A DNA stretch of 64,000 nt from SIG603 sp963589785. Lineage in GTDB: Bacteria > Bacillota > Clostridia > Oscillospirales > Acutalibacteraceae. Location of the stretch: the NCBI GenBank assembly GCA_963589785.1, contig CAVAMJ010000010.1, positions 1 to 64,000 on the forward strand. The letters run 5' to 3'. Position 1 is the stretch's first letter, and the number at the start of each line of letters is the position of its first letter. A model generated the notes under the pieces. The model ran no database searches, was not told where the DNA came from, and saw only the letters and a list, made by a program, of their open reading frames with translations. This document shows positions 49,214-58,996 of this stretch, one piece after another. The translations under genes were made by a program, and so were the position numbers.

Positions 49214-51159
49214 GAAAGTCTTGCTCCTGCAGGAATGCTCTCGTCAACCATGATGAGCTTGATGTTCTCCTCGTCAATCTCTGCGGAAAGAAGCATACCA
49301 TTAGACTCGATGCCGCAAAGGGTTCTTGGCTTGAGGTTTGTGACAGCGATGAGATGCTTTCCTACAAGCTCTTCAGGCTGATACCACTTAGCGATACCGG
49401 AAACGATTATTCTCTCTGCGTGACCGTCGTCAAGAGTGAACTTGAGAAGCTTCTTAGCCTTCTTGACCTTTTCACACTCCTTGACTACAACGACCTTCAT
49501 CTCAACCTTTGCGAAATCGTCAAAGTCGATCTTCGGAAGCTCCTCGTAGTCGTCCTCAGGCTCTTCTTCCTTCGGAGCATACTTAGCCATAACAGCCTCG
49601 ATCTTCTCGTCCATTTCCTTCTGGTCGATTCTTGCGAAGAGAATCTGAGGCTTGTCTGTTACTTTGTTTCCGTTCGGATAAAGTCCGAACTTCTCGAGGT
49701 CGTCATATTCTCTTATCTCTGTGCCAAGCTGAGCGAAAATCTTGTCTGCTGTGTCAGGGAGGAACGGCTTCAAGAGTGTTGTAGCAATGCAGATGCTCTC
49801 AACGAGGTTGTAGAGAACAGTCTTAAGTCTCGGAAGCTTATCCTCATCCTTAGCAAGTGCCCACGGCATGGTCTCATCGATGTACTTGTTGCAGCGCTTG
49901 TAAACCGCAAAAATCTCTGTGAGTGCGTCGGCAACTCTTAATTTATCCATCTTAGCGGTGACCTTTTCACGAGCGGCTGTTACAACTGCCTTGAGGTCAT
50001 CGTCAACTTCTTCGTTAACATTTGTGTTCTCGACAACACCGCCAAAATACTTGTTTGTCATGGCGATTGTTCTGTTGACGAGGTTACCGAGTGTGTTTGC
50101 GAGGTCGGAATTTGTTCTCTCTGTCATGAGTTCCCATGTGATTGTTCCGTCAGACTCGAACGGCATCTCGTGAATTACGAAATATCTTGCCGCATCAACG
50201 CCGTAAAGCTCAACCAAATCATCTGCATAGATAACATTTCCCTTGGACTTGGACATTTTGTCGCCGCCCTGAAGAAGCCACGGATGGCCGAAAACCTGCT
50301 TCGGAAGCGGAATGTCGAGAGCCATGAGGAAGATTGGCCAGTAGATTGTGTGGAAACGGATGATGTCCTTACCGATGAGGTGAAGGTCAGCGGGCCAGAA
50401 CTCGTTGAACTGAGCGGTGCTGTTTCCGTCTGCATCGTAGCCGATACCTGTGATGTAGTTGGTGAGAGCATCGAGCCAAACATAGACAACATGCTTAGGA
50501 TCGAAGTCAACAGGAATACCCCACTTGAAGGATGTTCTTGAGACGCAAAGATCCTGAAGTCCAGGGAGAAGGAAGTTATTCATCATCTCGTTCTTTCTCT
50601 GAACAGGCTGAATGAACTCCGGGTGAGTGTTGATGTGCTCGATGAGTCTGTCGGCATATTTGCTCATCTTGAAGAAGTAAGCCTCTTCCTTAGCGGGCTT
50701 AACCTCTCTGCCGCAGTCGGGGCACTTGCCGTCAACAAGCTGAGACTCTGTGAAGAAGCTCTCGCATGGAGTGCAGTAAAGACCCTCGTAATATCCCTTG
50801 TAGATGTCGCCCTTGTCATAAAGTTTCTTGAAAATCTTCTGAACCTGACGCTCGTGGTAGTCGTCTGTTGTTCTGATGAACTTGTCGTAGCTTGTGTTCA
50901 TGACATCCCAGTTAGCCCTGATGATGCCGGCAACGTTATCGACATACTCCTTCGGAGTTACGCCGGCAGCGTTAGCCTTCTCCTCGATTTTCTGACCGTG
51001 CTCATCGGTGCCTGTCTGGAAGAAAACATCGTAGCCCTCAAGACGCTTGTATCTTGCGATTGAGTCTGCGAGGACGATTTCATAGGTGTTTCCGATGTGC
51101 GGTCTGCCGCTTGCGTAAGCGATAGCGGTAGTAAGATAGTATTTTCCTTTATTTGCCAT
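49210..51159 (-). CDS. metG: Methionyl-tRNA synthetase MetG
   Basis: The 649-residue class I synthetase has the HIGH-type ASGRPHIGNTYE, a zinc knuckle (CTPCES and CPDCG), the KMSKS motif in GDKMSKSKGNVIY, an anticodon-binding helical domain, and a C-terminal EMAP/Arc1p-like tRNA-binding domain (DFAKVEMKVVVVKECEKV). GAGGT lies before the ATG. A 32-residue membrane peptide gene stands upstream on the same strand, so the transcript probably begins there. Confidence 0.96.
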   Translation of the reverse strand: MANKGKYYLTTAIAYASGRPHIGNTYEIVLADSIARYKRLEGYDVFFQTGTDEHGQKIEEKANAAGVTPKEYVDNVAGIIRANWDVMNTSYDKFIRTTDDYHERQVQKIFKKLYDKGDIYKGYYEGLYCTPCESFFTESQLVDGKCPDCGREVKPAKEEAYFFKMSKYADRLIEHINTHPEFIQPVQRKNEMMNNFLLPGLQDLCVSRTSFKWGIPVDFDPKHVVYVWLDALTNYITGIGYDADGNSTAQFNEFWPADLHLIGKDIIRFHTIYWPIFLMALDIPLPKQVFGHPWLLQGGDKMSKSKGNVIYADDLVELYGVDAARYFVIHEMPFESDGTITWELMTERTNSDLANTLGNLVNRTIAMTNKYFGGVVENTNVNEEVDDDLKAVVTAAREKVTAKMDKLRVADALTEIFAVYKRCNKYIDETMPWALAKDEDKLPRLKTVLYNLVESICIATTLLKPFLPDTADKIFAQLGTEIREYDDLEKFGLYPNGNKVTDKPQILFARIDQKEMDEKIEAVMAKYAPKEEEPEDDYEELPKIDFDDFAKVEMKVVVVKECEKVKKAKKLLKFTLDDGHAERIIVSGIAKWYQPEELVGKHLIAVTNLKPRTLCGIESNGMLLSAEIDEENIKLIMVDESIPAGARLS

Positions 51160-51226
51160 ATATTTTACCTCTTTGACAGCTTGAATTGACTGATAAACAA
51201 TCTAAGCCGTTTTTTATCAGAAAAGA

Positions 51227-51325
51227 TTAATTAAAAAGTACCGAAGCAAAGACCGAAAGTATCATAAGCACGGCAAGAAAACTGGAGACTATTCTTATGA
51301 ACAGCTTGCGTTTTTTCTCACTCAT
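51227..51325 (-). CDS. 32-residue single-span membrane peptide
   Basis: On the minus strand ATG at 51325 follows GGGAGATGA and opens 32 codons. The product starts MSEKKRKLFIRIVSSFL; it is basic at the N-terminus and has one hydrophobic segment (about 8-31), ending at FN. It sits 67 bases ahead of metG and behind a good promoter. It resembles the tiny DUF4044-type proteins of Firmicutes in size and charge pattern; I cannot confirm the family. Too short for standard gene finders, it would often be missed. Confidence 0.6.
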   Translation of the reverse strand: MSEKKRKLFIRIVSSFLAVLMILSVFASVLFN

Positions 51326-51358
51326 TAATATCATCTCCCTTACGTCACAATTAAAGTT

Positions 51359-51387
51359 ATTTTATCACTAAAATGCCCGATTGTAAA
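51359..51387 (-). promoter_or_regulatory. Promoter of the small peptide-metG-tatD operon
   Basis: On the minus strand TTTACA (51387-51382) and TAAAAT (51364-51359) are 17 bases apart, about 35 bases before the small ORF. Confidence 0.7.
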
Positions 51388-51581
51388 TAAAGTTTGCGGT
51401 CAAATGAGAAAAACGGAGGGAATAAATTATCTTAAATCTTTTAGGAAGTCATTAAATCAGCGGTTTATTTCTTTTTTTCGTTCAATATTGAAAAGGTCAG
51501 GAAAATAAATTATAATTAACGACTGAAAAGAATCAGAAATAGAATTATTTTCGTTTGGAAAAACGGATACGAAAGGTTAAA

Positions 51582-53984
51582 ATGCTTACAAATACATCAA
51601 GAGAAGAATTTATAGATTTAAGAAGACAGGTTATCGCAAAGGATTTCAGACGAATGAACGACAGACAGCGAGAGGCTGTTTTCACCGCTGATGGGCCCGT
51701 GCTTATTTTGGCGGGTGCAGGTTCGGGAAAAACCACCGTTGTCGTCAACAGAATTGCTAACCTTATCAAATACGGCAAGGCTTGGGATTCAAGCTTCGTG
51801 CCCGATGAGGTCACTGAGGACGATGTCCTTAACATGAGAGCCTATCTTGCGGAGGAAGAGAAGCTTTTGAGCGAGACGGTAAAGCACATCAGCGTTTCCG
51901 CTTGTCTGCCGTGGAAAATTATGGCGATTACATTCACCAACAAGGCGGCTGGGGAGCTCAAGGAGAGACTTTGCAATATGCTCGGTGAGGATGACGGAAA
52001 CGAGATTTGGGCAAGCACGTTCCATTCAAGCTGTGCGAGAATGCTTAGACGAGATGCTGACCGCTTGGGCTACACAAGCCACTTCACGATTTACGATTCT
52101 GACGACTGCAAGCGCATGATGAAAGCATGCATGAAGCAGCTCGATATTTCCGATAAGGCTTTTCCCGTTAAGAGCGTTATCAGCGAGATTTCACACGCAA
52201 AGGATTCGCTTATCGATCCGAATGAGTTTAAGAGCGATGCGGGCGACGATTATCGTCTTAAGAAAATTTCACTTTGCTACGAATTGTATCAGAGAAAATT
52301 AAGAGAAGCAGACGCCATGGATTTTGACGATCTCATTGTAAACACGGTAAAGCTTCTCGAAGAAAATCCCGATGTTCTCGAATATTATCAGAATAGATTC
52401 CGCTATCTCATGGTTGACGAGTATCAGGATACTAACCACGCTCAGTACCGTTTTGTTAAGCTACTTGCCGAAAAAAGTCAGAACATCTGCGTTGTCGGTG
52501 ATGACGACCAGAGTATTTATAAGTTCCGTGGCGCTACCATTGAGAACATAATGAGCTTTGAGAAAACCTTTGCTGGCGCTAAGGTCATTCGACTTGAGCA
52601 GAATTATCGTTCCACCCAGAATATTCTTGACGCGGCAAACGCTATCATCGAGAACAACACCGAGAGAAAGGGTAAAAATCTCTGGACTCAGAACGGTGAG
52701 GGCGAAAAAATTGTTCTCATAACGGCTAAGGACGAGCAGGACGAGGCAGACAAGGTCGCAGAGGAAATCCTCAAGGGAGTTGCAGACGGAAGAAAATATT
52801 CCGACTATGCTATACTTTACCGTATGAACTCGCAGTCTCTTTCGTTTGAGCGTATGTTTGCAAAGCAAGGAATACCGCACAGAATTTTGGGCGGACTCAG
52901 ATTCTATGAGCGTGCCGAAATCAAGGATTTACTCGCTTATCTCTCTGTTATCAACAACCATGACGATGAAATCAGACTCAGAAGAATCATCAATACTCCA
53001 AAGAGAAGTATCGGTAACGCAAGTGTCGATAATGTCGAGGAAATCTCACGCCAGATAGGCGAGAGCATGTACGAGGTTATGAGACACGCAGAGGATTTCC
53101 CAAAGCTTTCGAGGGCGGCAAAGGGGCTCAAGGCATTCACGAGCATGATAGACGAGCTCAGCGATATGCTCGAGAGCGAGGAGTACAAGATTAGCGATAT
53201 TTATTCTGCTATCCTTGATAAAACAAATTATTTAAGCTACCTCAAGACGAGTGACCCCGAAAGAGCCGACGACAAGGCGGAGAACGTCAAGGAGCTTGCC
53301 TCCAACATCGCAAGATATGAGGAGGACGGCGGAAACCTCACGGACTTCCTCGAGGAAATCGCACTTATCACCGATATTGATAACTACGATGACGAAGCCG
53401 ATACGGTTGTGCTCATGACGGTTCACAGCGCAAAGGGACTTGAGTTCCCCGTTGTATTTTTACCGGGCTGGGAGGACGGAGTTTTCCCCGGAAGAAGCTC
53501 AATTTATAATCCGGAGGAACTCGAGGAGGAGAGAAGACTTGCTTATGTCGCTGTCACAAGAGCGAAGGAGAAACTTTTCATTCTCAACGCAGAACAGCGA
53601 ATGGTTTTCGGTCAGACGAACAGAAACAAGCTCTCTTGCTTTGCAAAGGAAATTCCGACAGAGCTCATCGAGAGAAGAACAAGCCGTGAGAAAATGACAT
53701 TTAACAATATGTTCTCGAATGCCGCATTCTCAGCACCAACAGAGAAAACAAGCACCAAGGCAAAGCCCTTTGGCGGCGGATTTTCCGCACCGCCCAAGGT
53801 TAAGCCGACACCGGCGGGAACATACAATGCAGGCGATACTGTCATGCACAAGACTTTCGGAAAGGGACTTGTTCTTTCAGTCACCAAAATGGGAAACGAT
53901 TTTCTTCTTGAAATCTCATTCGAGAAGGTCGGCACAAAAAAGCTTATGGCAAACTTCGCTAGACTCGAAAAGGTTTCGGGCTAA
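51582..53984 (+). CDS. pcrA: UvrD/PcrA-type DNA helicase
   Basis: The 800-residue SF1A helicase shows the Q motif and Walker A (MNDRQREAVF, LAGAGSGKTTVV), motif Ia ITFTNKAAGELKERL, Walker B VDEYQDTN, GDDDQSIYKFRGA, EQNYRST, and the C-terminal MTVHSAKGLEFPVVFLPG and AYVAVTRAKEKL. It unwinds DNA in repair and removes RNA polymerase or RecA. Between motifs I and Ia is an insertion of about 45 residues compared with Bacillus PcrA. The C-terminus ends in a Tudor-like domain (GDTVMHKTFGKGLVLSV) that binds RNA polymerase in PcrA. I chose ATG 51582, after GAAAGG. The gap 51326-51581 holds only the divergent promoter and AT-rich DNA. Confidence 0.93.
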   Translation: MLTNTSREEFIDLRRQVIAKDFRRMNDRQREAVFTADGPVLILAGAGSGKTTVVVNRIANLIKYGKAWDSSFVPDEVTEDDVLNMRAYLAEEEKLLSETVKHISVSACLPWKIMAITFTNKAAGELKERLCNMLGEDDGNEIWASTFHSSCARMLRRDADRLGYTSHFTIYDSDDCKRMMKACMKQLDISDKAFPVKSVISEISHAKDSLIDPNEFKSDAGDDYRLKKISLCYELYQRKLREADAMDFDDLIVNTVKLLEENPDVLEYYQNRFRYLMVDEYQDTNHAQYRFVKLLAEKSQNICVVGDDDQSIYKFRGATIENIMSFEKTFAGAKVIRLEQNYRSTQNILDAANAIIENNTERKGKNLWTQNGEGEKIVLITAKDEQDEADKVAEEILKGVADGRKYSDYAILYRMNSQSLSFERMFAKQGIPHRILGGLRFYERAEIKDLLAYLSVINNHDDEIRLRRIINTPKRSIGNASVDNVEEISRQIGESMYEVMRHAEDFPKLSRAAKGLKAFTSMIDELSDMLESEEYKISDIYSAILDKTNYLSYLKTSDPERADDKAENVKELASNIARYEEDGGNLTDFLEEIALITDIDNYDDEADTVVLMTVHSAKGLEFPVVFLPGWEDGVFPGRSSIYNPEELEEERRLAYVAVTRAKEKLFILNAEQRMVFGQTNRNKLSCFAKEIPTELIERRTSREKMTFNNMFSNAAFSAPTEKTSTKAKPFGGGFSAPPKVKPTPAGTYNAGDTVMHKTFGKGLVLSVTKMGNDFLLEISFEKVGTKKLMANFARLEKVSG

Positions 53985-54005
53985 CTCTATAATTTAAGAT
54001 TATTT

Positions 54006-54032
54006 GGGACGGGCATTGCTCGTCCCTTTTGT
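54006..54032 (+). terminator. Terminator of pcrA
   Basis: GGGACGGGC pairs with GCTCGTCCC across ATT, followed by TTTTGTTTTT. Confidence 0.85.
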
Positions 54033-54061
54033 TTTTATAAGTTACTCTTAAAAAAATAATA

Positions 54062-54091
54062 TTTACAAAGTGTTGTGTTCTAATGTAAAAT
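54062..54091 (+). promoter_or_regulatory. Promoter of the GH42 gene
   Basis: TTTACA (54062-54067) and TAAAAT (54086-54091) are 18 bases apart, about 40 bases before the start codon. Confidence 0.6.
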
Positions 54092-54130
54092 AGAAGCATA
54101 GTGGAATTGCTTTTTTTGAAAGGAGTTACT

Positions 54131-56134
54131 ATGAACAAATTTAACGATTTACATAAACCTAATAAGCTGCTTTACGGAGCCGCTTATTATGATGAATATA
54201 TGCCGTACGACAGACTTCACACCGATATGCAGATGATGAAAAAGGCTGGGATGAACCTCATTCGAATTGCCGAGTCCACATGGGCTACGGAAGAGCCTGA
54301 GGACGGAGTTTTTGATTTTTCTCATGTAACAAGAGTTTTGGAGGCTGCCGATGAGTACGGAATTAACGTAATTGTCGGAACACCTACATATGCCGTTCCC
54401 GCTTGGCTATACAAAAAATACCCCGATATTCTTTTGACTGACGATTCGGGCAATAAAAAGCCCTATGGCGCAAGACAGATAATGGATATCACCAATAGAT
54501 ACTATCTTTTCTATGCCGAGCGCATCATCAGAAAGCTTATGGAGGCGGTAAAGGATTATAAATGCGTTATCGGCTTCCAGCTTGACAACGAGACTAAGCA
54601 CTATGGCACGAGCGGAGATAATGTCCAGAGACTTTTTGTCGACTACATGAAAGACAAGTTCGGCGGTAATTTGCGACTTCTCAACTATACCTACGGACTT
54701 AACTACTGGAGCAACAGAATAAATTCGTGGGAGGAATTTCCGAGCATGATAGGCACGATTAACGGCAGCCTTAAGTGCGCATATGAGGAGTTCAGACGAG
54801 GACTTGTTGTTGATTTTCTGCGTTTCCAGCGTTCTGTTGTCGAGGAATACAAGCGTGAAGATCAGTTCATCACTCACAACATGGATTTTTCATGGAGGGG
54901 TTATTCCTTCGGTATGCAGGACAACGTGAATCATTTTGATTTATCTAATGTTCTTGATATAAGCGGCTGTGATATTTATCATCCGTCGCAAAGCAAGCTT
55001 ACGGGACTTGAAATTGCCATGAGCGGCGATCTTATCCGTTCGCTAAAGCACGATAACTATTTTGTGCTTGAAACAGAGGCTCAGGGCTTTCCGCAGTGGA
55101 CACCGTACCCCGGTCAATTAAGACTTCAGGCATTCAGCCACCTTGCAAGCGGCGCTGACTGCGTGGAGTACTGGCACTGGCACTCGATACACAATTCCGC
55201 AGAGACATACTGGAAGGGTGTTTTGAGCCATGATTTCGCCGAAAATGAGGTCTACAAAGAGGCTTGCACAATTGGAGCCGATTTCAACCGACTTTCAGAT
55301 GATTTAATTCATCTTGAGAAAAATAACAAGATTGCCATAATGGTGGATAATAATAGCCTAAGCGCACTCAAGTGCTTCCCGCTTGATTACACAAATCCGA
55401 GCGATCAGGACTATAACGAGGTGCTTGTCTGGATGTATAAGGCGCTTTATGAGCTAAATGCCGAGTGCGATTTCATCAGTGAGGACGAAGAGGAGTTAGA
55501 GCGCTACGAATTGATTATCACTCCTGCTATGTACTGCGCAGGTGAAAGCACGCTCACAAGGCTTCGTGATTATGTCGAGAACGGCGGAACGCTTTTCTCA
55601 ACCTTTAAGACGGCTTTTGCCGATGAGAATGTCACGGTTTATCACAATACCCAACCGCACATTTTGAACGAGGTTTTAGGCATCGAATATAACGAGTTCA
55701 CCATAGCGGAAAACTGCACGATATTCGGCTATCCGGTAGAGGGCTTCATGGAGCTTGTCAAGCCGACAACTGCGGCTGTTATCGATAACTACGAGCACGA
55801 GGAGTGGGGCGCTTATGCCGCATCTTGTGAGAATGAATTCGGAAGCGGCAAGGCATATTATCTTGCTTGCAAGCCGAGTGGAGACTACCTAAAATGCATG
55901 CTCGAGAAAATACTCAGCGAGCTTGAGCTTGAATTTTACCCCGAAACTGAGGTGAAAATCCGCAAGGGCGTGAATATTTTCGGAAACACAATCATGTATC
56001 TTTTCAACTATTCGGGAAAAGAAGTTAAAATAAACGCTCCTATTTCAGGCAAGGAGCTTTTGTCAGGTGAGAAAATCGCACTTGACGAGGAAATAAATAT
56101 TCCAAAGTGGGGCTTTAAGATAATCAAGAATTAA
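54131..56134 (+). CDS. GH42 beta-galactosidase
   Basis: The 667-residue protein has the GH42 domains: a TIM barrel with GAAYYDEYMP at the start, the acid/base Glu in IGFQLDNETKHYGT and the nucleophile Glu in FVLETEAQGFPQWTP. Then come a trimerisation domain (about 395-600, with ELIITPAMYCAGESTLTRL) and a short C-terminal beta domain. It has no signal peptide, so it acts inside the cell on imported galactosides such as galacto- or arabinogalacto-oligosaccharides. GAAAGGAG precedes the ATG. No transporter or regulator for the sugar is adjacent; the unit is a single gene between terminators. Confidence 0.92.
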   Translation: MNKFNDLHKPNKLLYGAAYYDEYMPYDRLHTDMQMMKKAGMNLIRIAESTWATEEPEDGVFDFSHVTRVLEAADEYGINVIVGTPTYAVPAWLYKKYPDILLTDDSGNKKPYGARQIMDITNRYYLFYAERIIRKLMEAVKDYKCVIGFQLDNETKHYGTSGDNVQRLFVDYMKDKFGGNLRLLNYTYGLNYWSNRINSWEEFPSMIGTINGSLKCAYEEFRRGLVVDFLRFQRSVVEEYKREDQFITHNMDFSWRGYSFGMQDNVNHFDLSNVLDISGCDIYHPSQSKLTGLEIAMSGDLIRSLKHDNYFVLETEAQGFPQWTPYPGQLRLQAFSHLASGADCVEYWHWHSIHNSAETYWKGVLSHDFAENEVYKEACTIGADFNRLSDDLIHLEKNNKIAIMVDNNSLSALKCFPLDYTNPSDQDYNEVLVWMYKALYELNAECDFISEDEEELERYELIITPAMYCAGESTLTRLRDYVENGGTLFSTFKTAFADENVTVYHNTQPHILNEVLGIEYNEFTIAENCTIFGYPVEGFMELVKPTTAAVIDNYEHEEWGAYAASCENEFGSGKAYYLACKPSGDYLKCMLEKILSELELEFYPETEVKIRKGVNIFGNTIMYLFNYSGKEVKINAPISGKELLSGEKIALDEEINIPKWGFKIIKN

Positions 56135-56162
56135 CTTGGAATATATCATAATTTGAAAAAAG

Positions 56163-56215
56163 ACACGGCTCAGCTGTTTCGAGTTCTGGATAGAAACGGC
56201 GCGTGCCGTGTTTTT
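56163..56215 (+). terminator. Terminator of the GH42 gene
   Basis: ACACGGC pairs with GCCGTGT, with an inner stem CTGTTTC/GAAACGG, followed by TTTTT. Confidence 0.8.
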
Positions 56216-56249
56216 GCTGAAATAAAATAAATATGAAAGAAGAAAAACA

Positions 56250-57260
56250 ATGAATTTAGCAAAAAAAGCGGCGATTTTTGCGATAGTCGCCGCCGTGACA
56301 CTCAGTCTTGCGGCTTGCACGACTGATAAAAATAACGAAGAAAATTCAAACATTTCGACAGTTTCAAGCGAATCAAGCATTGAGAGCACTGCGGCTGAAT
56401 CGAGTGAGGAAAGTGAAAATGCTTACAGCTACACCGATGCACTCGGAAGAGAAGTGAATATCAAAAGCCATGAGAGAGTGGCTTGCCTTATGGGAAGCTT
56501 TGCCGATATGTGGTGCATTGCGGGCGGAAAAGACAGCCTTGTCGCAAGCGCAGACGACACATGGACAGGCTTCGACTTGGGACTTGACGACAGCGTGGAA
56601 AATCTCGGACAGGTAAAAGAGCCTAACCTTGAGATTTTGCTTGAGAGTGAGCCTGATTTAGTTTTTGCAAGCAGTAAAATGCAGTCGAATACCGACATGA
56701 TGGAGACACTCGAAAAAGCTGATATTGCAGTAGTTTATCTTGATGTAACGGGCTTTGAGGACTACCTTTCCGTTCTTAAAATGATGACGGATTTGACGGG
56801 CGACAGCGAGGCTTACGAGACTAACGGAACAGCACTTAAAACGCAAATCGAGAGTGCAAAGCAGAGACAGGACGGAACAGAGCCGAGCGTCTGCATAATC
56901 CGTGTTGCCGGCACAACCGTCAGCGTGAAGGGCAGTGACGATACAGTATTGAGCGAAATGTGCAAGGATCTCGGATGCAAGAATATTGCGGATGAACACG
57001 AGTCGCTTCTTGAAAACCTCAGCATTGAGACAATAATCGAGGCAGACCCCGACTTCATTTTCGTTGTATATCAAGGCTCAGACGAAGAGGCGGCAAGCAA
57101 GGTTTTCGAGGAGAATGTAAGCTCTAATGAGGCTTGGAGCAGTCTTTCTGCGGTCAAAAACGGTAATTTCTACGTTATGGACAGAACGCTCTATAATCTG
57201 AAGCCGAACGCAAGATGGGGAGAGGCTTATGAAAAGCTCGCAGATATCATCTATCCGTAA
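56250..57260 (+). CDS. ABC importer substrate-binding lipoprotein (iron/corrinoid type)
   Basis: The 336-residue protein has a signal peptide with lipobox LAAC (Cys near 23), a Ser/Glu-rich linker, and a BtuF/FepB-type periplasmic-binding fold (YTDALGREVNI, then VACLMGSFADMWCIAGG and EPNLEILLESEPDLVFAS). It would capture a siderophore, haem or corrinoid outside the membrane for the permease and ATPase encoded next. The frame overlaps the permease start by 32 bases. The exact ligand cannot be read; the neighbouring siroheme gene suggests a tetrapyrrole- or iron-related role. Confidence 0.9.
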   Translation: MNLAKKAAIFAIVAAVTLSLAACTTDKNNEENSNISTVSSESSIESTAAESSEESENAYSYTDALGREVNIKSHERVACLMGSFADMWCIAGGKDSLVASADDTWTGFDLGLDDSVENLGQVKEPNLEILLESEPDLVFASSKMQSNTDMMETLEKADIAVVYLDVTGFEDYLSVLKMMTDLTGDSEAYETNGTALKTQIESAKQRQDGTEPSVCIIRVAGTTVSVKGSDDTVLSEMCKDLGCKNIADEHESLLENLSIETIIEADPDFIFVVYQGSDEEAASKVFEENVSSNEAWSSLSAVKNGNFYVMDRTLYNLKPNARWGEAYEKLADIIYP

Positions 57261-58242
57261 AAGCTTGATATTCTCCGTGCTTATCGCCGCACTTTTAGTT
57301 CTATGCGTTATGAGCGTGATGCTCGGTGCGGTGAGCATTTCTCCTAAAGAGATTGTTTCGTTATTTAGCGGAAAGGAAATAAAAGCTTCTCACAGAAGTA
57401 TTGTTCTTTTCACTCGATTGCCAAGAACCGCCGCTTGCGTTTTGTCGGGGGCGGCTCTTGCCGTTTCGGGTGTAGTTATTCAGACGGTGCTTGATAATCC
57501 GCTGTCTGCGCCGAATATTATCGGTGTTAATTCGGGAGCGGGATTTTTAGCGGTGCTTTCAAGTGTAATTTTGCCCAGCACTGCGGTTTTTAGGTCGCTC
57601 TTTGCTTTTATCGGAGCACTTGCGGCGGTTTTTCTCGTGCTTCTCATTTCAGAAAAAAGCGGTGCTTCCAAGATGACGCTTGTCCTCACTGGAATAGCCG
57701 TTTCGGGAATTTTCACAGCGGGAACGGAAGCGGTGATTTCTTTTTACCCCGATTCTGTTTCTGGATATGCCGATTTCAGAATAGGCGGTTTTTCGGGAGT
57801 TACCGCTAAAGGTATTTTGCCGTCTGCGGTGATAATTGCGATTTCTCTTATCTGCTTGCTGCTTCTAACCAATGAGCTTGATATTCTCGCACTTGGTCAC
57901 AATGAGGCAAAGACTCTCGGACTGAATGCATCGCTTATGCGAAAGATTTTTCTTGTGCTTTCGGCGGCGCTTGCGGGTGCGGCGGTCAGCTTTTCGGGAA
58001 TAATCGGATTTGTCGGCTTGCTTGTGCCGCACATCATGAGGAGATTTGTCGGAAGCGAATCGAAGCCGCTAATTCTTTCATCTGTTCTGGGCGGAGCGTG
58101 TCTCATGCTTTTTTCCGATTTGGTTTCAAGGCTATTGTTTCGTCCGTATGAATTGCCGGTCGGAATATTGCTGTCGTTTGTCGGCGGGCCGTTCTTCATC
58201 TTTCTTATTTTGAGACAAAGGAAGGGCAGAATTCATGATTGA
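57229..58242 (+). CDS. FecCD-family ABC importer permease
   Basis: The 337-residue type II permease has about ten spans. The family marks are TRLPRTAACVLSGAALAVSGVVIQ, NPLSAPNIIGVNSGAG, and the cytoplasmic coupling region LGHNEAKTLGLN, followed by SGIIGFVGLLVPHIMRRFVG. It forms the channel for the binding lipoprotein upstream. GGGGAGAG lies before the ATG, inside the preceding gene. It overlaps the ATPase gene by 8 bases. Confidence 0.93.
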   Translation: MKSSQISSIRKSLIFSVLIAALLVLCVMSVMLGAVSISPKEIVSLFSGKEIKASHRSIVLFTRLPRTAACVLSGAALAVSGVVIQTVLDNPLSAPNIIGVNSGAGFLAVLSSVILPSTAVFRSLFAFIGALAAVFLVLLISEKSGASKMTLVLTGIAVSGIFTAGTEAVISFYPDSVSGYADFRIGGFSGVTAKGILPSAVIIAISLICLLLLTNELDILALGHNEAKTLGLNASLMRKIFLVLSAALAGAAVSFSGIIGFVGLLVPHIMRRFVGSESKPLILSSVLGGACLMLFSDLVSRLLFRPYELPVGILLSFVGGPFFIFLILRQRKGRIHD

Positions 58243-58987
58243 ACTGAAAAATCTATCTGTCGGATACGGCGACAAAGCCGTGCTTGATAATATTTCCTTA
58301 AGTCTTGCAGACGGTGAATTAACAGTGCTTTTAGGGGCGAACGGATGCGGAAAATCCACGCTGATAAAGACGATTTTAGGGCTTCTCGAGCCAATCGGCG
58401 GCGATATTTTTATCGACGGAGAAAATCTAAAGAGCATCGCTATAAGAGATAGGGCAAAGAAAACAGCTTATCTCTCGCAGTCGAGAAATACCCCCGAGAT
58501 AAGCGCAGAGAGAATGGTGCTTCACGGAAGATTTCCGTATCTTGATTACCCAAGGAGATACTCAAAAAAGGACAAGGAAATCGCAGATGAAGCCATGAGA
58601 GCAGCTGGGGCATATGAACTGAAGGGCCGTTCGGTCTCGAGTCTCAGCGGCGGAGAAAGACAGAGAGTCTACCTTGCTATGGCACTGGCGCAGACAACGG
58701 GAAATCTTTTGATGGACGAGCCGCTCACATATCTTGATGTGAAATATCAATTAGAGATGATTAAGCTTTCTAAAAGGCTTGCCCGTGAGGGAAAATGCGT
58801 GCTTACGGTTTTGCATGATATTTCCTTGGCTCTTAGATTTTCAGACCGTGTGATTGTACTTTCAAATGGCAAGGCGGTCTTTGACGGAAAGCCTGATGAT
58901 GTAAGTGAAGAATTAATAGAAAGCGTGTTCGGCGTGAAGCTTATCAAGACAAAAGCGAACGGAGAAACATATTATTTTTGTGAGTAG
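58235..58987 (+). CDS. ABC importer ATPase (FecE/BtuD family)
   Basis: The 250-residue ATPase has Walker A LGANGCGKSTLIK, the Q-loop YLSQSRN, the signature SLSGGERQRVYLAMAL, Walker B LLMDEPLTYLD and the H-loop VLHDISL. It powers the FecCD-type permease. The signature and gene order define the iron-siderophore/haem/B12 class. The siroheme-synthase-like gene starts 9 bases after its stop, within the same transcript. Confidence 0.94.
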   Translation: MIELKNLSVGYGDKAVLDNISLSLADGELTVLLGANGCGKSTLIKTILGLLEPIGGDIFIDGENLKSIAIRDRAKKTAYLSQSRNTPEISAERMVLHGRFPYLDYPRRYSKKDKEIADEAMRAAGAYELKGRSVSSLSGGERQRVYLAMALAQTTGNLLMDEPLTYLDVKYQLEMIKLSKRLAREGKCVLTVLHDISLALRFSDRVIVLSNGKAVFDGKPDDVSEELIESVFGVKLIKTKANGETYYFCE

Positions 58988-58996
58988 GTGGAGAAA

